DNA from: Punctularia strigosozonata HHB-11173 SS5
Lineage: Eukaryota > Basidiomycota > Agaricomycetes > Corticiales > Punctulariaceae
Reading direction: 5' to 3'
Assembly (NCBI RefSeq): GCF_000264995.1
Contig: NW_006767433.1
Location: 1,644,876 to 1,708,875 of the forward strand
DNA: 64,000 nt
In this document: piece by piece, positions 1 to 13,210 of the stretch
Layout: every line of letters starts with the position of its first letter
Numbering within the stretch: the stretch's first letter is position 1
The notes under the pieces: generated by a model
Databases searched by the model: none
Told to the model about the DNA's origin: nothing
Seen by the model: the letters and a program-made list of their open reading frames with translations, nothing else
Made by a program: the position numbers and the translations under genes

Positions 1-101
1 GTTGATGACCGCCGGATTCTCGATTGCCCGTGAATTGCTTCCATTCACCCTGGTGTTGGCGAGGCGAGCCCAGCCAAAGCAACTGTAGCTGACGAGGCCA
101 T
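1..101 (-). CDS. possible first exon of a gene leaving the window on the left
   Basis: On the minus strand an ATG at 101 opens a short frame beginning MASSATVALAGLASPTPG and meets a GTGAAT donor-like site at 48, giving a candidate exon 49-101. Nothing beyond the window edge can be read, so no family can be named. The alanine- and serine-rich start would suit a targeting peptide, but that is a guess. It may equally be a chance frame. The stretch from 102 to 496 shows no other supported gene. Confidence 0.2.
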
Positions 102-496
102 GATGAATGTCAGAGTCATGCACGAGCCGCCAGCGCCAGCACCATGAGATTCTTCACGTCCTCCGGCGGCGGTCGGGGACCGCCAAGATCTCGATCGTTG
201 CAACCAAAATACTTCCGCATGCCCCTATCCGTGTGGCGCTCGATGCTTCCGGTCGTAGGGCGAATGCTGGCGGCCATCTCGTCAAAAACAGCGGCAGGCG
301 GAGAAACGACAGTCGCCGATATCGTCGAGGGATTCTAGGGAGGGTCTGCCGTCACCTTGACGGGAGCACGAGAGCGAGGGATCTGCGCGTGGGGAGAATG
401 CAGGCCAGCAAACGCAAATTACGAACTAATTTCGTTCAGAACCCCGCCTCCGCCCTCGAATCTCGACGTGCGTCGGCGTTCCTCGGCTACGCCAGG

Positions 497-504
497 TATA
501 TAAG
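497..504 (+). promoter_or_regulatory. TATA-like box upstream of small-protein copy 1
   Basis: The string TATATAAG lies 111-118 nt before the ATG at 615. Copy 2 has a TATAAGG box at nearly the same distance from its start, which supports both as promoter elements. Confidence 0.5.
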
Positions 505-614
505 ACCTTTGGGCAGCGCCGTCCTCTCCTCATCTCTCACTCTCCCTCCTTGACATTGCAACTCCCCCAGATCCGTCCCTCGTTCAGCTCGCAAAACAAC
601 TTCACTCGTTTGCT

Positions 615-1168
615 ATGGCTTATGCCCCGTACCAGCTCAGGCTGCCCACCTACCGCGGCTCATGGCAGCGTCGCTACCACCCGTACCCGCGGTACCACCC
701 TTCGGTTCGCGAGCAGGTGGACCCACTCATGGTACGTTGCAGTTCGCCTGATGATGGTCCCAAATTTCATCGCAGTCCAGCAAACGGTCGATTACCGGTA
801 TTCGCAACCGCCGCCACGCCCTCCTCCCCGACCATTATTCATCCTAGTTTTGGTGCGTATCATCTTAGGCGTCGTGCAACGGCGCTTATAACCTCGTCTA
901 TAAGGCCCCGATTGACGAGGTCGACGAAACCATCGACAACCTCGAAGAGGTAGTCCGCCCCGAAAACGCCGCGCGAAGGGACAGCACGCTCAAACGGCGC
1001 CCCAGTCTGACTGGGCTCGTAGTCGTGAGTCGTTTCGCCCAACGCTGATCCATCGTCTCTGAAGCCTCTTGCCAGGATCTGGCTATCCGTCTCGTGCTGT
1101 GGCGCCGTCGCCGTATCACCGTCGTCCAGAATGCTGGACCGGACGCCAAAATCGACTTGCTGGAGTGA
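615..1168 (+). CDS. unknown small protein, WQRRYHPYPR family, copy 1
   Basis: Function unknown. Exons 615-731, 781-852, 905-1024 and 1076-1168 join into about 133 residues. All junctions are phase 0 with GT donors (GTACGT, GTGCGT, GTGAGT). The N-terminus carries WQRRYHPYPR, followed by a VDYRY segment and a proline run, then an IDEVDE acidic segment; copies 2 and 3 (near 6.6-7.3 and 18.5-19.2 kb) share this order and the first two intron positions. The C-terminus is shorter and more diverged than in the others: it keeps a VVQ-x3-GP core but lacks the SSWGYG block. The first exon is exactly as long as in copy 3 (117 nt). This may be a degenerating or specialised copy. No signal peptide or membrane segment is obvious. 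The third intron is the least certain boundary. Confidence 0.6.
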
Positions 1169-1767
1169 AGAGCGCCTCCCATGTTCGTCCATTACTTATT
1201 GCGCGTCCGCTCCATACTGGCTGTGGTTCTGTAGAATAATTTTGGCATTATCCTTTCATCATAATTCTTGAGGTCGTCATTCTTTGATTCCGCTTCACAC
1301 TGTGTCCTAATGCTCGCTTCGCTCTTGAAGAACCTCGCTCCTTTCATGTACATATAGAGTGCTTTGCTTTAGTCTCGCAGCAAAAAAGCGTTCCAGTTGC
1401 TTGGAACCAGGAATACATATGTTGGTTCCACCGCGAGCAGACGGCTGCAATGCGTGACCCAAGTGCAAAAGACGAAACCGATGTGATTATAGATAGCAAA
1501 ATAGAGCGTCCGGGGCCCGATACGGTAGATGCTGACACGAAAAGACAGGAATTAATAAACGACGGAAGGCAGCTCGGCTGCACGAGCGGTATACTGGGTG
1601 AGACCGCACGACGTCATGAGGGGTCACAATGCGGATTGCAAGGGTGTGCGGAAGGGTATGTATGCATATGAGCTACTACGACTCAGGCGGGTGACAATAT
1701 TGAGAGTCCAGTGCGAGGGAAAACCGTCAATAGTACGTATTTACTGATGGTTGACGTCTTTCTGCCT
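1169..1767. other. intergenic, nothing recognised
   Basis: This 3'-to-3' gap lies between copy 1 (plus) and the chitin deacetylase (minus). Short open frames exist but show no recognisable motif, and I see no RNA gene. Confidence 0.5.
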
Positions 1768-3511
1768 TTACAGGAGGACGACGACGAAGCCCGCGAGGAC
1801 GCCGAACGCGGCAGTCGCGACGGCCATTTTCGAGCCGGGTGTGAGGGCGATCGCGGCGGACGAGCCGGAACCGCCGGTCGCAGACGCGGAGCTCGAGCTC
1901 GCGCCGTCCGTGTTCTCCGCCGAGCCGGGCGCGCCGGACGAGAGCGTGGCAGGGCCGCCGGACGCCGCGGGCGGGTTGGTCGAGTTGTCATTGAGCTCGA
2001 TGTACGCGTCGCTCATGGGCTTGTTCAAGCAAGAGATGACAGGCTTGAGCGTCAAGTTGGGCTGGAAGGCGAGCGCGTCTGGCAAGATGTAGCCGGTAGC
2101 CATGTCGACCGTCTGCGCAAAGAGGTCGTGCTCGAGGACGATGAAGCCCGTGTCGATCTGCGAGGCATTGCCGAGGATGTTGTTCCAGTTCTGGATGACT
2201 TGTTGCGGAGTTGCGAGACCGCCGGGAATGCTAAAGTCTGCAAGACGTCACCGATGACGTGAGTAGGACAGGGATGCGATTGGCTTCGTAGATCACGTAC
2301 CGTTAGTGTCGAAGGTTGCGGTAGCGCTGATACGCGTCCAGATGACTGGGGTCAAACCCATAGCCAGCGAGATGTTGCGGACACGGTCACTGAGTGATGA
2401 TCAGTACCGTTGCAAGGCTCAGACGGCAAAACACCTACTCGATGTCTCCGTATGGCGGGCGCATGGTATTGGGGGTCACACCGATGATATCTTTTATGAG
2501 CTTTTTGGTCCATCCGAGTTCGGCGATAATTTCCTCGTTGGTCTGTGAAAATTTGTCGGGACCTCATTTCCATCACACCGCAGGCGTGTGCACAACGTGA
2601 CGACGAACCTTAGTGGTCAGCTGCGGGTGCGACCAGGTGTGCACGCCGATTTGGTGGCCCGCCATGTATTCCTCCTGGAGCGACGCGGGGAGACCAAGCG
2701 CACGCGAACCAATCGAGAAGAAGGTTGCCTTGATGTCATGCGCGTCGAGGTATTGCAGAAGGTTAGTCGAGTAAACGGACGGGCCGTCATCGTAGGTGAC
2801 GCCCCAGGTGAACTTGTCTGGGCAGGTCGTAACGTCCGTTGTGCGCGTGCAGGTGCTGCACGTCCACCAGCACCGCTCTTCGGCTTCGGCGACGGCCTCC
2901 GGGTTCGCGGGGCACCCGCCGGCGACAGTGACGTTGAAATCGGGAATGGGGATGCCAGAGTTCGCGACCTCTTGGATCCACTGCTGGACCTCGGGAGAAT
3001 CGGTAGGAGGAGTGACGTCCATGGGAGGATAGTTGGCCCCGATGACGGTCGCCACTGCCAAGACAACCAGTCAGCTAGGTCGCTCGGCTAGATAAGATCT
3101 TCGCTCTTACAGTTCGGGAGACCCGGGGCAGACATGTAGGTTGGAGTAGCGCCTGCGGTCCATGTTGTCGACAAAGGAATGGTCGACGGCGTGATGGTCC
3201 TGCAATTTCACGTCGCGTTCAGTTCGGTTTCCTGGGTGCAAGGTCTGTTGGCACCATACTCACCCTGACGAGATGTCGGACAAAGGCACGGCCGTCGGGT
3301 TCGTCGCGAGAAGCGAGACGGATGGGGTCGGCACGACGGTCGACGGTCCGGTCGATAAGCCCGAGTTGGATGGAACGGCAGTCGCCGCTACGGACGAAAC
3401 ACCGGACGACGGAGCCTGTCGTGCATGCAAGTGGCGCGCGCCGTGGGCGGCGACGAGGGGCGCAGCGAGGGCGACTGCGCCGAGGAGGGCGTACGACGGA
3501 CGGTGAGGCAT
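1768..3511 (-). CDS. GPI-anchored chitin deacetylase (polysaccharide deacetylase family)
   Basis: Removes N-acetyl groups from chitin to make chitosan in the cell wall. Exons (minus) 3264-3511, 3111-3199, 2609-3054, 2439-2542, 2301-2389, 1768-2237 give 481 aa. The ATG at 3511 starts a signal peptide (LLGAVALAAPLVAAHG). The NodB domain shows TYDDGP (motif 1; phenylalanine is more common where Tyr sits), HTWSHP (motif 2, metal histidines), RPPYGDIDDR (motif 3), PVIWT (motif 4) and VLEHDL (motif 5). The C-terminal 80 residues are Ser/Ala/Gly-rich and end in a hydrophobic tail (VLAGFVVVLL), as expected for a GPI signal. Length and layout match the Cda proteins of basidiomycetes such as Cryptococcus. 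A cysteine-rich insert (CWWTCSTC) precedes motif 1. Family is sure; substrate is inferred. Confidence 0.93.
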
Positions 3512-4036
3512 GGGTGCGGACGTCGGCGAACGGAGAGAGCGTGGAGGAGGTTCGTCGTGCAGGCCGCAGATGGGAGACCTCGTCTCTAATAGGCGATGCG
3601 GGGACGGCACGAGTCTTGCCGGCACTATTCTCGGTGTCGTCGTTCGAACTTCGCACCCCCATGCGGCTTCGGTCATCATTTTCAAGCCGCCGACGGCGCT
3701 GGGGTCCATATTATTATTCTCTACTGGGGTCTCACTATCATATTTTCTGTGTTCAGTTGCTCTCATTAGAGTGTATCTGCAGGTGGTAAAAGTTCTCCGC
3801 AGTGGTCAAAGATGTCCGCGGGGAGCCCCGCCAAAAAATGCAGTGTATGGTGAAAGTTCCACCCCACTTCGCCGTGCTGCAGATACACTCCATTTAGGGG
3901 CTTTTGATCGGCTTTTTGATGGCGCATTAGTTTATGACAACGGGCACAGTACATCGTAGAAGCAATTGCGAGCAGGCTTCCTCAGGTTACAGGGAGAGAT
4001 ACTCAGGCTGGGTATACAACAAGCAGTGGGCAGAAT
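3512..4036. other. intergenic, holds a small inverted-repeat element
   Basis: Between the 5' end of the chitin deacetylase and the 3' end of the SET/NAP gene, both on the minus strand. Apart from the inverted-repeat element at 3769-3890 I see no gene or RNA. Confidence 0.5.
3769..3890. repeat. MITE-like element with 14-bp terminal inverted repeats
   Basis: GAGTGTATCTGCAG at 3769-3782 is exactly inverted at 3877-3890 (CTGCAGATACACTC). The flanks read CATTA on the left and CATTT on the right, which could be an imperfect target duplication. Size (122 bp) and structure suit a miniature inverted-repeat transposable element, but no second copy was found in the window, so it could be a chance or regulatory palindrome. 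Confidence 0.35.
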
Positions 4037-5090
4037 CTATGCCGTTTTGGTCTTTTTCGGCCGGGGCTTTTCCAGGTCAATTTCCTCGGCATCGTCGTCG
4101 GAGTCGTCCTCGTCGTCATCCGAGTCGTCCTGGTCATTCATATTCCCGAGGAAGTAGTCGATGGCCTCTGGGAAAACCTCATTCGCGATCTGCACGCCAA
4201 TCTATGGAAAGCAGGACAGGTCAGCCTGAGAGGACGAATTCAAGTGGGGGCGGTGCTCAAGCTTACGTCGAAGGGATCCTCGGCGATCTCAAAGAAGTTG
4301 AAGAATGTGCCAGGCTCAGCGGGCAGGTCGTCCTCGACGTCGTCCGTAACGCGAGGGTAGCGCTTCGTCAGGTTCTTTGAGTCGTCCTTCCAGTTGATTT
4401 TGTATGCCTGCGGACGACATGCGGTGTTAGCGGCTCCCGCTCCTTTGTTCCGATTTCAGAAAACCCTTGCCTTGGGCTCGACGTCGCGCTCCCATGAGAA
4501 GTCAAGCATGGAGGCAGTGATGCCCTCCTCGTCGGGCTTTTCGTTCGCAGCCGCGGGAGGGGGAACGTACTTGAACTCCTTGGTCAGGACCTTGTCGCTG
4601 AAGAACGGGTTCTCCTTGAAGTGCTGCAGAAATAACGACGCGTTTAGGATATTGATCACCAAGAAACTGTCCGAAAAACGCACGAATTCAAGGGTGAATG
4701 CCCGCGTCTCAACGGGGTCGCGGATCATCCACACGTCCTCAAGGTAGCTCAACGCAGCTTGGTCGGTGTTGTGTTGCGCGTGGATGGCGATCATGGGGTG
4801 ATTCATGAGCGCGACCGGCCAGAACTTGGGGATCGCTTTCACGACCGCCCGGCGCTTTTCGTAGGTGGTCAGGAGTTTGGCCTGCGCTTGACGCTCTGCA
4901 CAACAGTCAAACCCGTATGTAAGCCGGCGAGTTACAACTGAAAAAAAATGTAAAACGTACCAAGAATGAGCTCGGCGCGCGCAATGTCCTTTTGGACCTC
5001 TTGCAGCTTGGCAGCGTCCTCGTCGCTCAACTCCACATCTGCGAGCGGGTTCTTCTCCACCTCCGCGCCGGCTTCGCGTTTGACACCCAT
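4037..5090 (-). CDS. SET/NAP-family histone chaperone
   Basis: Binds histones and assists nucleosome assembly in the nucleus. Exons (minus) 4961-5090, 4684-4895, 4471-4623, 4267-4407, 4037-4201 give 266 aa. An N-terminal helix (LQEVQKDIARAELIL-like) is the usual dimerisation helix; KFWPVALMNHP and the earmuff-fold segment DFSWERDVEPK follow. The C-terminus is a long Asp/Glu tract ending in a basic KPRPKKTKTA tail. The size fits SET/TAF-I and Vps75 better than full NAP1 (about 350-400 aa). The intron after residue 165 has a GC donor (GCAAGG at 4470); only this restores EPKAYKINW. The start at 5090 faces the TMEM205-like gene across about 300 bp. Confidence 0.9.
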
Positions 5091-5394
5091 TTTTTCTTGT
5101 TAGTTTTGTGTTGGACTAGGAGGTGTTGGGAGGAGGATGGGAGCGAGCTGTGTTGTTTCAAGCCGCAGAACAAATAGCCCTGGAAAGTCGGCAGCTTTGA
5201 ACTTTCACAGTACACCGGCATCCGAAATTTGGTGCACCGCTACGCCCTCGCACGTGAGTGGCGTCACCGCAAAGGATTCCCCTGAGTCCGGACTCCCGTG
5301 CGTACGGTTGTCGCTTCTATTACTCACTTTGCTACTTATCTTCCGGGGCTTGTTCTGTCCTGCTTACGACTTCAACCACGACTACGACGACGCC
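5091..5394. promoter_or_regulatory. shared divergent promoter, SET/NAP and TMEM205-like
   Basis: The 304 bp between two divergent start codons must hold both promoters and 5' leaders. No clear TATA box is visible. Confidence 0.5.
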
Positions 5395-6287
5395 ATGGCC
5401 AAAGCACTGTACCTCACATTCGCCACCCTGACAGACATCCTTAACCCCAGGTCGTTGTACTTGGTATTGTACGGATGGCTGCTCGGCATGTGTACGTCAA
5501 CCTGGCACGCGGTCATCCCGCATATGTACTAAGCTAACAAACATATTGCACAGCGCTTTGGGTGACCTTCTTTGGAGGTTCGTCTGATGTTCTAACATTC
5601 GGAGTGTGTGTTGCCGTCAGGATTCTAACCCGGCCGCACCATGATCAGGTTTCATAGCCCTCAAAGCTTTGCGTGAGTCGAACTGAACACCCGCTTGGGC
5701 ATCTTCGCTGACTCGCAATGCATCTGCTACGCGCATCCAGCCCGCCACCAATTCGGCGCACTCCAGCACCGGACGTTCCCGGTTTACTTCTCGGTCTCGA
5801 TAGCGCTCTCCACCATCCTTCTGCTTATGTGGACCACGACCCATCCGGACGTACTCTCGTACATTGCCAAGCCCACTCACGTTGACGTTGCCCAGGCATA
5901 TGCGCTCGCCTTCGTCTTAGTCAACCAAACTATCAACCAGTTGGTCGTTGGACCTCTCACGAGCCGGTAAGGGTGTTGAAGGCGTGCGCCTGCGTAGAGC
6001 TATCCAATCTGACTAGCACGGCGTCCGCAGAACCATGTTCCAGCGCCACAAGCTCGAGAAGGACGAAGGCAAGAACTACAATGACCCTGCCGTACGTGTA
6101 CTCAAACCTCTCTTCGCCCGAGCCCTTCTCGACGCTTCCGCAGGCCTCGGACGCCATGAAGGCGCTGAACCGCAAGTTCGGCATGCTGCACGGCGTTAGC
6201 TCGCTCTGCAACCTCGGCGCCAATCTCGCGCTTATCTTCCACGGTCTATGGCTCGGTCATGTCAACACGGCTCTCAAGGGGTATTGA
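5395..6287 (+). CDS. TMEM205-like (DUF4149) membrane protein
   Basis: A small multi-pass membrane protein; animal TMEM205 is linked to secretion and cisplatin resistance, while the fungal role is unknown. Exons 5395-5491, 5554-5577, 5649-5672, 5741-5966, 6031-6091, 6144-6287 give 191 aa. Hydrophobic segments lie near residues 5-45, 70-90, 100-120 and 165-185. Typical family landmarks are the opening LYLVLYGWLLGMSLWVTFF, the conserved FGALQHRTFPVYF and the late MLHGVSSLCNL. Two consecutive internal exons are only 24 nt each, yet the frame and family match hold across them. Its 3' end converges on copy 2 of the small-protein family. Confidence 0.85.
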
Positions 6288-6619
6288 AAAGGGTATTTGC
6301 ATATCGTGCTTGTCTGAATGTGTGAAATGAACCAACCAGTCATTGAATGCGCATCTATTCTGTACATTAAAACTGATGTATATATGCTGTGTGTCAACCG
6401 AAGGAGCTGGTACGTCACTGACTATGTGTACAATCGAAAGCAAGGGCAACTTAACTAGCATCAAGAACTTTAGTATACAAAGGCCAAGGGAGTGTGTGCT
6501 GGGAGGCTTGAGACTTCTGGAAAGAGTCACGACGCACGGGAAGGAGTGCACCTGAGGCAAACTATGCGCTTCGAGAATGATTGGTGGGGTTCTGCGTGCC
6601 AATGTTCGGTCACCGAGTC
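6288..6619. other. convergent 3' gap, nothing recognised
   Basis: This stop-to-stop interval lies between the TMEM205-like gene and small-protein copy 2 and presumably holds both 3' UTRs. No gene is seen. Confidence 0.5.
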
Positions 6620-7261
6620 TCACTGGCGTAGAAGGGAGAGCAGCGTACAATCAATGAGTTCGGGCTCGGCAATCCTCGGTCCGCAAATCTGGACGACTTC
6701 GTGCCTATCGCCGTGTGCCAGGTAGAACGACGCGCCTCCGAGGAAGAAAAGATGTCCGAACGCGGCCCCGTACCCCCACGAGCTGAGGATATCGTAAATA
6801 CGCGTCGCGAGCGACTTCTTCGTGTCGTCTTGCTCGGAGACCTTTCTGGAAGGTCCGGGCTGCATAGAGGTCGTTTCCTGTGTGTCTGTCGCATTTTCTG
6901 CGACAGGGGCGTCTTCGGGAAGCGTAGGCGAATCCGGGCGATTGGTCGCTTCCGGGAGCTCCTGAGTGAGGGGCTAGAAGGGAGATGAGCGAAAGAGGTG
7001 AGACATGACCGAATGTCCACTTGCCACAGTAACAAGGAACGTGGGCACCGGCGGCAGCGGCTCGTAGCGGTAATCGACCGTATTCTGGCACACCACACGT
7101 CAGTCGGGGAGCGCCGATCATCGAGAGAGATACGTTACCATGACTGGCGGGGAATAGATTCTCTCCCTCGTAGAGACTTGGTAACGGGGATACGGGTGGT
7201 ACCGACGTTGCCATGACCCACGATAGGCAGGAAGACGTAGCTGCGACTGTTCCTGGGCCAT
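6620..7261 (-). CDS. unknown small protein, WQRRYHPYPR family, copy 2
   Basis: Function unknown. Exons (minus) 7139-7261, 7025-7084, 6620-6973 give 178 aa; both introns are phase 0, at the same places as in copies 1 and 3. The protein begins MAQEQSQLRLPAYRGSW, then RRYHPYPRY, NTVDYRYEPLPP, an acidic/threonine-rich middle, and the C-terminal block ILSSWGYG, FYLAHGDRHEVVQICGPR. The second intron starts with GCAAGT instead of GT and ends TTCTAG; splicing there is needed to join the two conserved halves. A TATAAGG box stands about 100 nt upstream. The same C-terminal block, with clear residue-level similarity, recurs in copy 3. No known domain is recognised. Confidence 0.75.
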
Positions 7262-7356
7262 TGAGAACGCAGGAGTTTTGCTGTCGACGTTGGAGAATGG
7301 GCAAATGAAGAAAGCTGAGGGGAAGGGACGATAAGGCCCGTCATCCCCAAGGTTCC

Positions 7357-7363
7357 CCTTATA
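7357..7363 (-). promoter_or_regulatory. TATA-like box upstream of small-protein copy 2
   Basis: TATAAGG on the minus strand lies 96-102 nt before the start codon at 7261, close to the spacing seen for copy 1. Confidence 0.5.
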
Positions 7364-10300
7364 TTGCGAGTTAACCGAGACCTCGCACACATGTTGCCGC
7401 GCCGAGGTGAGAGGCGGCGTTCTGAGCGAAAAAGGTTAGAAAATTTGCGATTAGGGCCCGTCTTCTGCCCACGCGTCCGGATCCATGTCACCGCACCGCT
7501 GCTCGTTTACGGCAGCCCCCTGGACCCCGCCTCTGGAACTTCCGAACTTCAGGTCGGGCTGGCGCCGCAAAGGTCTCGAACTGTCGACGGATTTACTTGC
7601 GCGACGGTTGTCTGGGGTTGCCCCTCAGTAGAGGAAGCGGAAGCAAATACGCAGATACGATCGGGCCGTTGATGACGATGGTGCCGACCATCGTACACGT
7701 TCCTCGACGCGACCGCGCTGAGGAGCGGGACTGTATCACTCTGCACAACAGATTGTGTCAGCTAGGAGCTCATGCAACGTTCTCTGGATGCTCAGGATTC
7801 TGGGAGGAGTCGCGGGGACGTGGCCAAAGTTCCCCAGGACTCAGACTATCTCTTGCATGCATCCCGAACCCGCACGCGGTAGCACCTCCCTCCGCCGCCG
7901 TCCTCAGCAAGAGGCTCTTCTCGTCAGCCACCGTCTACGACGACGCACGTAGCAGCATCGCCCGAGGGACAACGGCAGCCCGTCGCGAACGACGCACACC
8001 ACGGTGGAGCATGGGACGTGTGACTGTGCGCGTGAGCGTTACATCACGTGTCACGCTCGCCCATTGATGGCGGTCTGGGGCGGCGAGTCATCCTTCTTCA
8101 TGAACTCTACGTTCCGCATGCCAACGCCGCCAAACACAGACCCTGTTTATCCTGCTCAACGAAACGAGTGTGCGACTGCTTCAAGACGGAAGAAGAGAAA
8201 AACAAGGCATCCACCCATGAAAACGAAATGAAGGCTACACTTCAGATGTATCCGGGAGTGTGAAAACGCCATCAAATAAAATCAAGACACCAAGACCAAA
8301 AAGCAAGAACAAGAGAATGATCAAAGACAGCGGGATGGCACACACCTAAGCGTCCTTGTAAGATCGCCAGTCGACGTCGGCTTGCTGCCCTTCCGAAGCG
8401 GGCGATGTTCTTGAAATGCCTACCCGGCGCGGGGTGCCAGCTGCTTCCATCCAAGGCCAAGCAACGAAGAAATCATCGAGTTGTAAGCGATTGCTCCCCG
8501 CAAAATATCCGGTGCCTTGGTTGTCCATGGCTGTCGTCAACGGTGGACAAGCCGGCATGCGAAGTACACAAGATAACCGTCATAGAGTGCATCAAGCTAT
8601 CCAGATCTCGCGGTGAATGTCCTCGTCTGGACCTCGGAAAGTCGTCTACGTGACGCGGGCGGGTGTTGCCAGTTGTCCGTAATGCAGGCCTATTTTCGCG
8701 CAGGTCGGGGGTGGCATCACGATTTGTCGAAGACTTGACGGTTCAAAAATTGCAGGTACACATCGACGAGCTCTCCGTCGATGGTAGAATGCGCCCGACA
8801 ATATTGCAGGTGAGTGTCGCTCGTTGAGGTTGAGGTGAAGGTCGACTACACGCGACGGCGGAGTTCAACTTTCTAGCCACAGTCAGACGGGAACCGCCTG
8901 GAACCGCTCGCTATCGATGACCTCTCAGTGAGCTCTACGCCCTGCATCTGCTGCTCAAACCTCAGCCCCACTCGCTGTCGTATTGGGAAGGCCGACGCCA
9001 CTTCTCGTGCCAATTTTACCGGATTTCTAAGAAGAGCAATGCCGCCCGCAAGCGGTCGGCCTACCTACGGACGGTGACTACGACTCTCGTGCTTCAAAAT
9101 CACCGTCTTTATTTCCTCCTACGTGGACCAAGAAGAAACAGGATCGGGGGCCTAGTCAGCGGCCGAAAGTCGGTACTGGACAGATGTGTTGAGTGGGACA
9201 TGGGGAAGGCAGGGGCGCATGTAGCACCGAGGAACTGCACGTCGAGTGCACCCTCCCGGAGGCAGATGGATACTACTCATATTCCGGACAGTCCCTATAT
9301 TTTTTGACCGCAATCAGATAAGTTGCCTGTTGCTCGCATTCGCACATTTTCTCTTCCTTCAAAATGTTCCCTGTTCGGATCCGTTTTCCAGGCAAGACGT
9401 CTTTGTCCGCTGTCCTTGTACCTGCATAATCATTTATTGAGATGTTAACCGCCCTATGCAATAGACACCATCGACTCCTGCTACCGTTATCTACGATCCG
9501 TACCAGTAATGATGAGAAACGAAGTCACTGAGGATATCCCTTTGGTATCGCATTTCCGAGTATGGCAGTCGAATCAAACATCCGTTCCCAACGTCCCTAC
9601 GTCCCTTGGCTATGTGCAAGTACGCCCATCCATAATACGATGCGACTACACTGTCGCTTCTGTGGCGGCGGCCATCCCTCATTTTCTCTCGGTGAGTCAT
9701 TCTGATTCGGTACCGGGTCCCAGCGCGGGCCGCAAGTTCCCGAAAAAGGTGTTCGTCGGTGTACTGGACCTGCACTTTCTTGCCACCACTCCGAGGGACA
9801 CGAGACCGTTTGGTCCAGCTACACGGCCGTCGACGTATTTGTTGGTCCGCCCTCCTGAAACAATATGCCCTAGTGCGCTTCGCCTATCGACGCAGCGCGA
9901 AAAATCAAAACCTTCGCGGAATATTTCGAGTGTCATAAAGTATGACAACAATATCTGACCATGTACTTGCGATGCGACCCTTGTACGACGCGATGATGCA
10001 GGGCGAGCTTATAAGGACAGGAACGAAATATAGTCTGACGGTCGCCCCCCATGTCCGCGATGACCATTGAGCAATGGCATGCATGATCAACGCAGTTGGT
10101 GCAAGTGTACACGCAACGCAGTGTCCGGAGGACCAATAAATGCATATGATCATAATGATACAAAGGTGATGCGCTGAGCGCAACGGATGAAGCGATCGTA
10201 CGCAAAGCGACGTCACTGGTATCGAACACCGTCGGGGCGATTGCCATCTGCTTATCCAAAAGACACACCGGGCCATATCTACAGAGGCGCGCGGGGCCGG

Positions 10301-10375
10301 ACACACTGGGCCTGAGACGAAGGCGCACTGGGCCGGAAGGAAAAGCCGCTGAGCTTGGCCCGCTGGGGAACACTG
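7364..10375. other. 3-kb interval without a supported gene
   Basis: Several open frames of 60-150 codons occur on both strands, but none has a recognisable motif or a consistent exon chain. On the plus strand near 8754-8940 two short exon-like blocks are bounded by good splice signals (GTGAGT after 8811, GTGAGC after 8928) and read VHIDELSVDGRMRPTILQ and SDGNRLEPLAIDDLS. No chain into a longer protein could be built, so this may be a gene remnant or a non-coding transcript. Confidence 0.3.
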
Positions 10376-12885
<2,510 letters not shown>

Positions 12886-13210
12886 CGCGACGGACGGCGG
12901 CGGGGCCGTGGTGATATTGCTATATATCCGACGGCGGTGCTCTGCGGAGGATGCTCGCAGAGGCCGTCGGATGCGTAGTCATCGAGCGCCGAGTCGCGCA
13001 TTGCTCCTTGCGGTTCATTATCTGGCGATTGCCGAACTGGGACTGCGTGCGCGATCTCCGTCACGTGGCTGCACCCAGGGCGAGTTCGGGTGGGCCGCGC
13101 CACAGGCGAAGGGCTTATCAGGCTGACAGCCCGCGCTGACTCGCGCACCGTCCGACGCTCGTTTGCCCGCCCTTCACACTCCTCGGTCCCGCGAGACATT
13201 CCCCAGGTGA
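12886..13210. promoter_or_regulatory. shared divergent promoter of two kinase genes
   Basis: The 325 bp between the start codons of the Fray-like and SRPK-like kinases. TATATAT-like sequence occurs at about 12920 on the Fray-like side. Confidence 0.45.

Noticed and set aside
1683-2262. Plus- and minus-strand Arg-rich frames over the end of the chitin deacetylase
   Set aside because: They arise from GC-rich third positions; the GPI-anchor frame fits the family and its splice pattern.
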